Source: Nageia nagi
Taxonomy: Eukaryota; Pinophyta
Direction: 5' to 3'
Assembly: GCA_050084985.1 (NCBI GenBank)
Contig: JBITNC010000002.1
Span: 13,888,001 to 13,952,000 of the forward strand
Length of the DNA: 64,000 nt
In this document: positions 60,724 through 64,000 of the stretch, in pieces
Position numbering within the stretch: the first letter of the stretch is position 1
Layout: each line of letters begins with the position of its first letter
Program-made: the position numbers and the translations under genes
The notes under the pieces: model-generated
The model's input: only the letters and a program-made list of their open reading frames with translations
What the model was told of the DNA's origin: nothing
The model's database searches: none

Positions 60724-61815
60724 AAATTGCATTTTGACATCATGATGCAATATGCATCATTATTTTGCATGTATACATCAATATAGATAAAAATATTTTT
60801 TTGACTCATTGGTTGAATCATTGAATGATGCATTACTTGACATAATGTATGACATATTATTTGACACATTTTAGTGCAGCAAGCAATGCATCAAGTGATA
60901 CATGAAACATAAAAAAGGTGCAGATCATGCATATGGATCATGGCATGATCTACTATCAACCGTTGATGCATTCCCTTGATTGACTGTGGAGTTGAATAGT
61001 AGGTATGATGCCATTTATGAGTAAATAAGGGATATTTACATTTATAAGGGCATTTTTAGGGATATAGGGCTATATTTTTAGTGATACAGGTTTGTAGGAG
61101 TTGAAGACAAGTTGGAGAATGTAGATAGTAGTGTGTATATGCATTTTATGGTAAGAAAAATGTGCATTGCATGCTTCAACCACCCATGAATTTTGGTATA
61201 GGAGACCCTCAAATTTTGGTGGATTCACATGAAATTTTTTACTGTATGCTCATGGAATATGATAATTTTGAGTTACCAAAGATACAAATTTCCTCAAAAA
61301 ACATTAAAACTATTTCACCAAATGTAATAAATACTAGTAGTAGTCCAACCAAATGAATTCACCTTTCCCAAAATCCTCAAGGTATGCACCAAAATGAGAG
61401 ATTTGTAAAAGGGTTTATACATACATCCAAGACTCTTTAAAATAAATTTTTTATCGAATGTTATAGTTGTGAGTACCCTGTTAGACATATATACAAAATA
61501 TGGAAGCATAGAGAAGATAGACAAATTGTTTGACAAGATGCAAACCATCATTAAACCCTTATCCCTATTGTGTTGATGTATTATTTGATGCATACATGAC
61601 ATATAAAGCATCATGTATAGCATCAATTATTTGATGCTCATAACTCTATATTTGATGCATTGAATGACATATTACTTAATGTAATGAATGACACTTTATT
61701 TGATAGTACACTTAGCATCAATTGATGCATCGAGATTTTTGTGGATTTTTTAAAAAAGACTATGGATTGATGTATTGTATGATACAAAATTGTTAAAATG
61801 TAGTAGTAATTGTAA
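60724..61815. mobile_element. Insertion in element B carrying a host gene fragment
   Basis: Element A passes straight from its protease tail to ...EIALPSTHYF (13100), whereas B has about 1.1 kb of extra DNA before ...EISLPSTHFF (61841). The insert is rich in gatgcat-like words. Similar stretches flank it: cattgaatgatgcattac near 60815 and cattgaatgacatattac near 61655. A PPR fragment lies inside. The mechanism (Helitron, MULE-type capture or other) is not decidable from this sequence. Confidence 0.6.
61337..61552 (+). pseudogene. Pentatricopeptide-repeat (PPR) gene fragment
   Basis: One frame of about 70 codons reads PNEFTFPKILKVCTKMRDL, stop, KGLYIHPRLFKINFLSNVI, VVSTLLDIYTKYGSIEKID, KLFDKMQ. 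This is the P-L-S class PPR pattern: PN.FTFP..LK.C....DL..G..IH, then SNV.V...L.D.Y.K.G.IE...KLFD.M. PPR proteins are host organellar RNA-editing and processing factors. Only about two repeats remain, with a single stop where Gln is expected, so it is much less damaged than the gag-pol around it. Confidence 0.85.
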
Positions 61816-63040
61816 CATCATAGGTGTACCTAGTGAGATAAGCTTACCTTCTACTCATTTCTTTATGACATCTCTATCAAAGAATAAACCTTTGGTAGAT
61901 AATGTGGTTAAGATCTTTTCAGACATAGAACAAGAAAAATAAGCTATTAACCACTTAGAATTAGTTGATACTCTTTTAAATGATGATACTAGTTTAGTTC
62001 CCAAAATCAATGCAACTCCATAAGAAAAGACATCTTGGGAAGAATGAGCCCGAGCATTAGACAAATTACATGATGCCTCTTCTTTAAAAACTACTTAGAT
62101 AAATGTTTCATCTCAGGAAAAGGAAACTAAAAAAAATGAATCATTGGATATCTATTTGGTAATAGCCAAATTGTCTAACTTATGTATAGGAGAATATGAT
62201 GTTGATGATGTAATCTTTAATATTCCTTTTGCCCAAGAAATTAGGTGACCTCATGTAGCGCCTAGTGTTATAGGACAGTTAGTGCCATTAGGAAGTGCAC
62301 CTAATCAAACCTTATTCATGTATGTAGGAATTGATGAACCTATTTCAATCCCTAATCCTAAACCTCATAAAGGAGCTTTTGTAATTCATTATAATATCTT
62401 TCACCTTATTTACAATCTTTTGTTCAATGATATTTTCTTAAATGTCAATTGAAAGGAGGTGGTTTAGGATGATATGAACAAGGAACCAAATACAAGATTG
62501 ATGTTTACTATCAAATGCCTATTGATAACATAGGATTAGTATACAAAACTAAATCTAAAAATAGCTCAAATACAAAAATACTCAAGTTAGAACCTAAAAA
62601 TGTTGCATAAAAAGAGTCACATAATGTTTATGAATCATTGGTTGATTATAGTGATACAAAATCTAAGATATCAATACCTGGACATTTATTTAATAACACT
62701 ATTTTAATTAACATGGTTCAAATTAAAGAGCTGTCTAATTTTTTGATAAATAGAGATACCATAAACTTTACACTTATTTTGTAAAATCCTATGATACAAG
62801 AATTCAAAGATATTGATATCATATTTTATCAAAAGGGGCCTCTGGTAAATACAAATTTAATTGAACAAAACATTGGAGAGCTAAAGAATATGATTCACGT
62901 GATAAAAATTGGATTCATGTACCTAGTCAATTAAAAGAAGGATCACATATACTAATTGAAGAAACTATCGATGTAGATATAAGTGATGATCCTAAAAATC
63001 AAATATTGTTCAATTAACAAAATCCCTAACTAAAAAAGAA
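61816..63040 (+). pseudogene. Protease-polymerase linker of element B
   Basis: Begins GVPSEISLPSTHFF and contains DDVIFNIPFAQEI and GQLVPLGSAPNQTL near 62200-62320, matching element A. Function unknown. Confidence 0.65.
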
Positions 63041-64000
63041 ACAATAGTATCTATATCAATTCTAAAAAAAAAATAGAATATATTTGCATGGACATATGAA
63101 GATATGCTTGGAATAGATGCAAATTTAGTAGTACACAACTTAGGTCTTAAAGAAGACATGAAACCAATTAAGAAAACATGAAAGATGCACCCTATGATAG
63201 CTTTAATGGTAACAGAGGGGTTGAAAAATCTATTAGATGCCAAGTTTATTCAATCAATTGACTATTTGGATTGAGTTTTGAATATCATTCCTATTAAAAA
63301 GCCTAATGGTAAGATTCATATTTGCACTAATTTTAGAGATTTGAATAAAGCATGTCCCAAAGATAATTTTCCACTCCCAAATATCAATAATTTGGTTGAT
63401 GCCATAGTAAGACATGAAATGCTTTAACTCATGGATGGGTTATTTAGATACAATCAAATAAAAGTTGCTCCTAAAGATCATCTTAAAACAACATTTATAA
63501 CACCTTGGGGAATGTTTTGTTATAAGTGATGCCTTTTGGCTTAAAAAATGTTTGGGCAACATATGAAAGATCAATGACATATATAATTCATGATTACATG
63601 GATGATATCATGGAACATTAAGTGGATGATCTGCTAGCTAAATCTAAGACTAGAGAACAACATCTTGAGGTATTAATAAAGATTTTGATAGGCTTTTGAA
63701 TTCAATGTCAAGTTAAATCCAAAAAATATACTTTTGGGGTAACCTCAAGTAAATTATTAGGGTTTATTATATCTAGATGAGGAATTGAAGTAGACCCTAA
63801 TAAAATTAAGGCTATAGTAGATATACCTCCTCCTTCAAATATTAAACAATTACAAAGTTTGCAAGGAAAATTAAGAGCTATAAGGCATTTTATTTTGCAA
63901 TTATCAGATACATGCAAACCTTTCAATAAATTGTTAAAAAAGGAAATCATTTTCCACTGGGTAACAAAACAAGAGGTGTTTGAGGAAATCAAATGCTATT
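63041..64000 (+). pseudogene. Reverse transcriptase, decayed, cut by window end (element B)
   Basis: Reads KPNGKIHICTNFRDLNKACPK, LPNINNLVDAIVRHEML, LMDGLFRYNQIKVAPKD, VMPFGLKNVWATYERSM, then H*VDDLLAKSK, where the Tyr of YVDD is a stop (63619-63621), KLLGFIISR*GIEVDPNKIKA, and FILQLSDTCKPFNKLLKKE. It continues into RNase H beyond 64000. Confidence 0.92.

Larger units (their letters stand above)
54014..64000 (+). mobile_element. Element B: second A-family Tat element, cut by window end
   Basis: Same order as element A: LTR, primer site, repeat-bearing leader, gag, protease, linker, reverse transcriptase. Protein segments match A almost motif for motif, yet the LTR is only recognisably similar at its ends and around 54505-54560. 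It differs from A by a Gln/Pro-rich repeat in gag and by a roughly 1.1-kb insertion with a PPR fragment. Integrase, any PMD gene and the 3' LTR would lie beyond the window. Confidence 0.92.

Noticed and set aside
61337-61552. An intact PPR gene
   Set aside because: Only about two repeats survive, with a stop, no start, and non-coding repeat-rich sequence on both sides.
1-64000. tRNA, rRNA or other RNA genes
   Set aside because: I found no cloverleaf-like box A/box B pair or rRNA-like segment. The only tRNA-related sequences are primer-binding sites of retroelements.

Overview
The window looks like intergenic DNA from a large, repeat-choked land-plant genome, probably a gymnosperm (inference: AT-rich, CpG-starved, giant nested Ty3/gypsy elements, no intact host gene). 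There are no operons, no ribosome binding sites and no complete reading frame of any family. Almost every coding-like stretch is a retrotransposon polyprotein broken by stops and frameshifts. Many stops are TAG where Gln or Trp is expected, the pattern left by cytosine deamination in CHG and CpG methylation contexts.

Layout: 1-3700 holds a long decayed reading frame of unknown family. 5700-7185 plus 25783-31330 is one minus-strand Ty3/gypsy element (E), split by an 18.6-kb plus-strand Tat-lineage element (A, 7191-25777) whose ends are proven by 5-bp duplications (AATAT) and paired LTRs. A carries gag, protease, reverse transcriptase, two RNases H (the archaeal-type second one marks the Tat lineage), integrase, a coding-like sense tail, and an antisense gene for a plant mobile domain (PMD) protein at 21451-23466. 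31925-33259, 39282-40368 and 49066-50038 are pieces of a second PMD-bearing Tat element (F). F is interrupted by a chromodomain-type Ty3/gypsy element with tRNA-Met primer site (C, 33260-39089) and by an 8.7-kb Tat element with CTTAG target duplications and 191-bp tandem repeats (D, 40369-49060).

50039-51960 is a sharply different CpG-rich, probably low-copy island with no gene I can name. 52180-53080 is a minus-strand L1-type LINE remnant. 54014 to the window end is a second member of the A family (B), truncated by the window edge. B carries Gln/Pro-rich 45-bp repeats in its gag and a roughly 1.1-kb insertion holding a recognisable fragment of a host pentatricopeptide-repeat (PPR) gene.

The most interesting signals are: the antisense PMD module present in two separate Tat elements, with what looks like a shared short first exon and splice donor; the same catalytic Glu-to-Lys change in all three integrases; the PPR fragment inside B; a 191-bp direct duplication flanking element C that is much less diverged than the LTRs of C; and an unclassified inverted-repeat element at 26379-27338.
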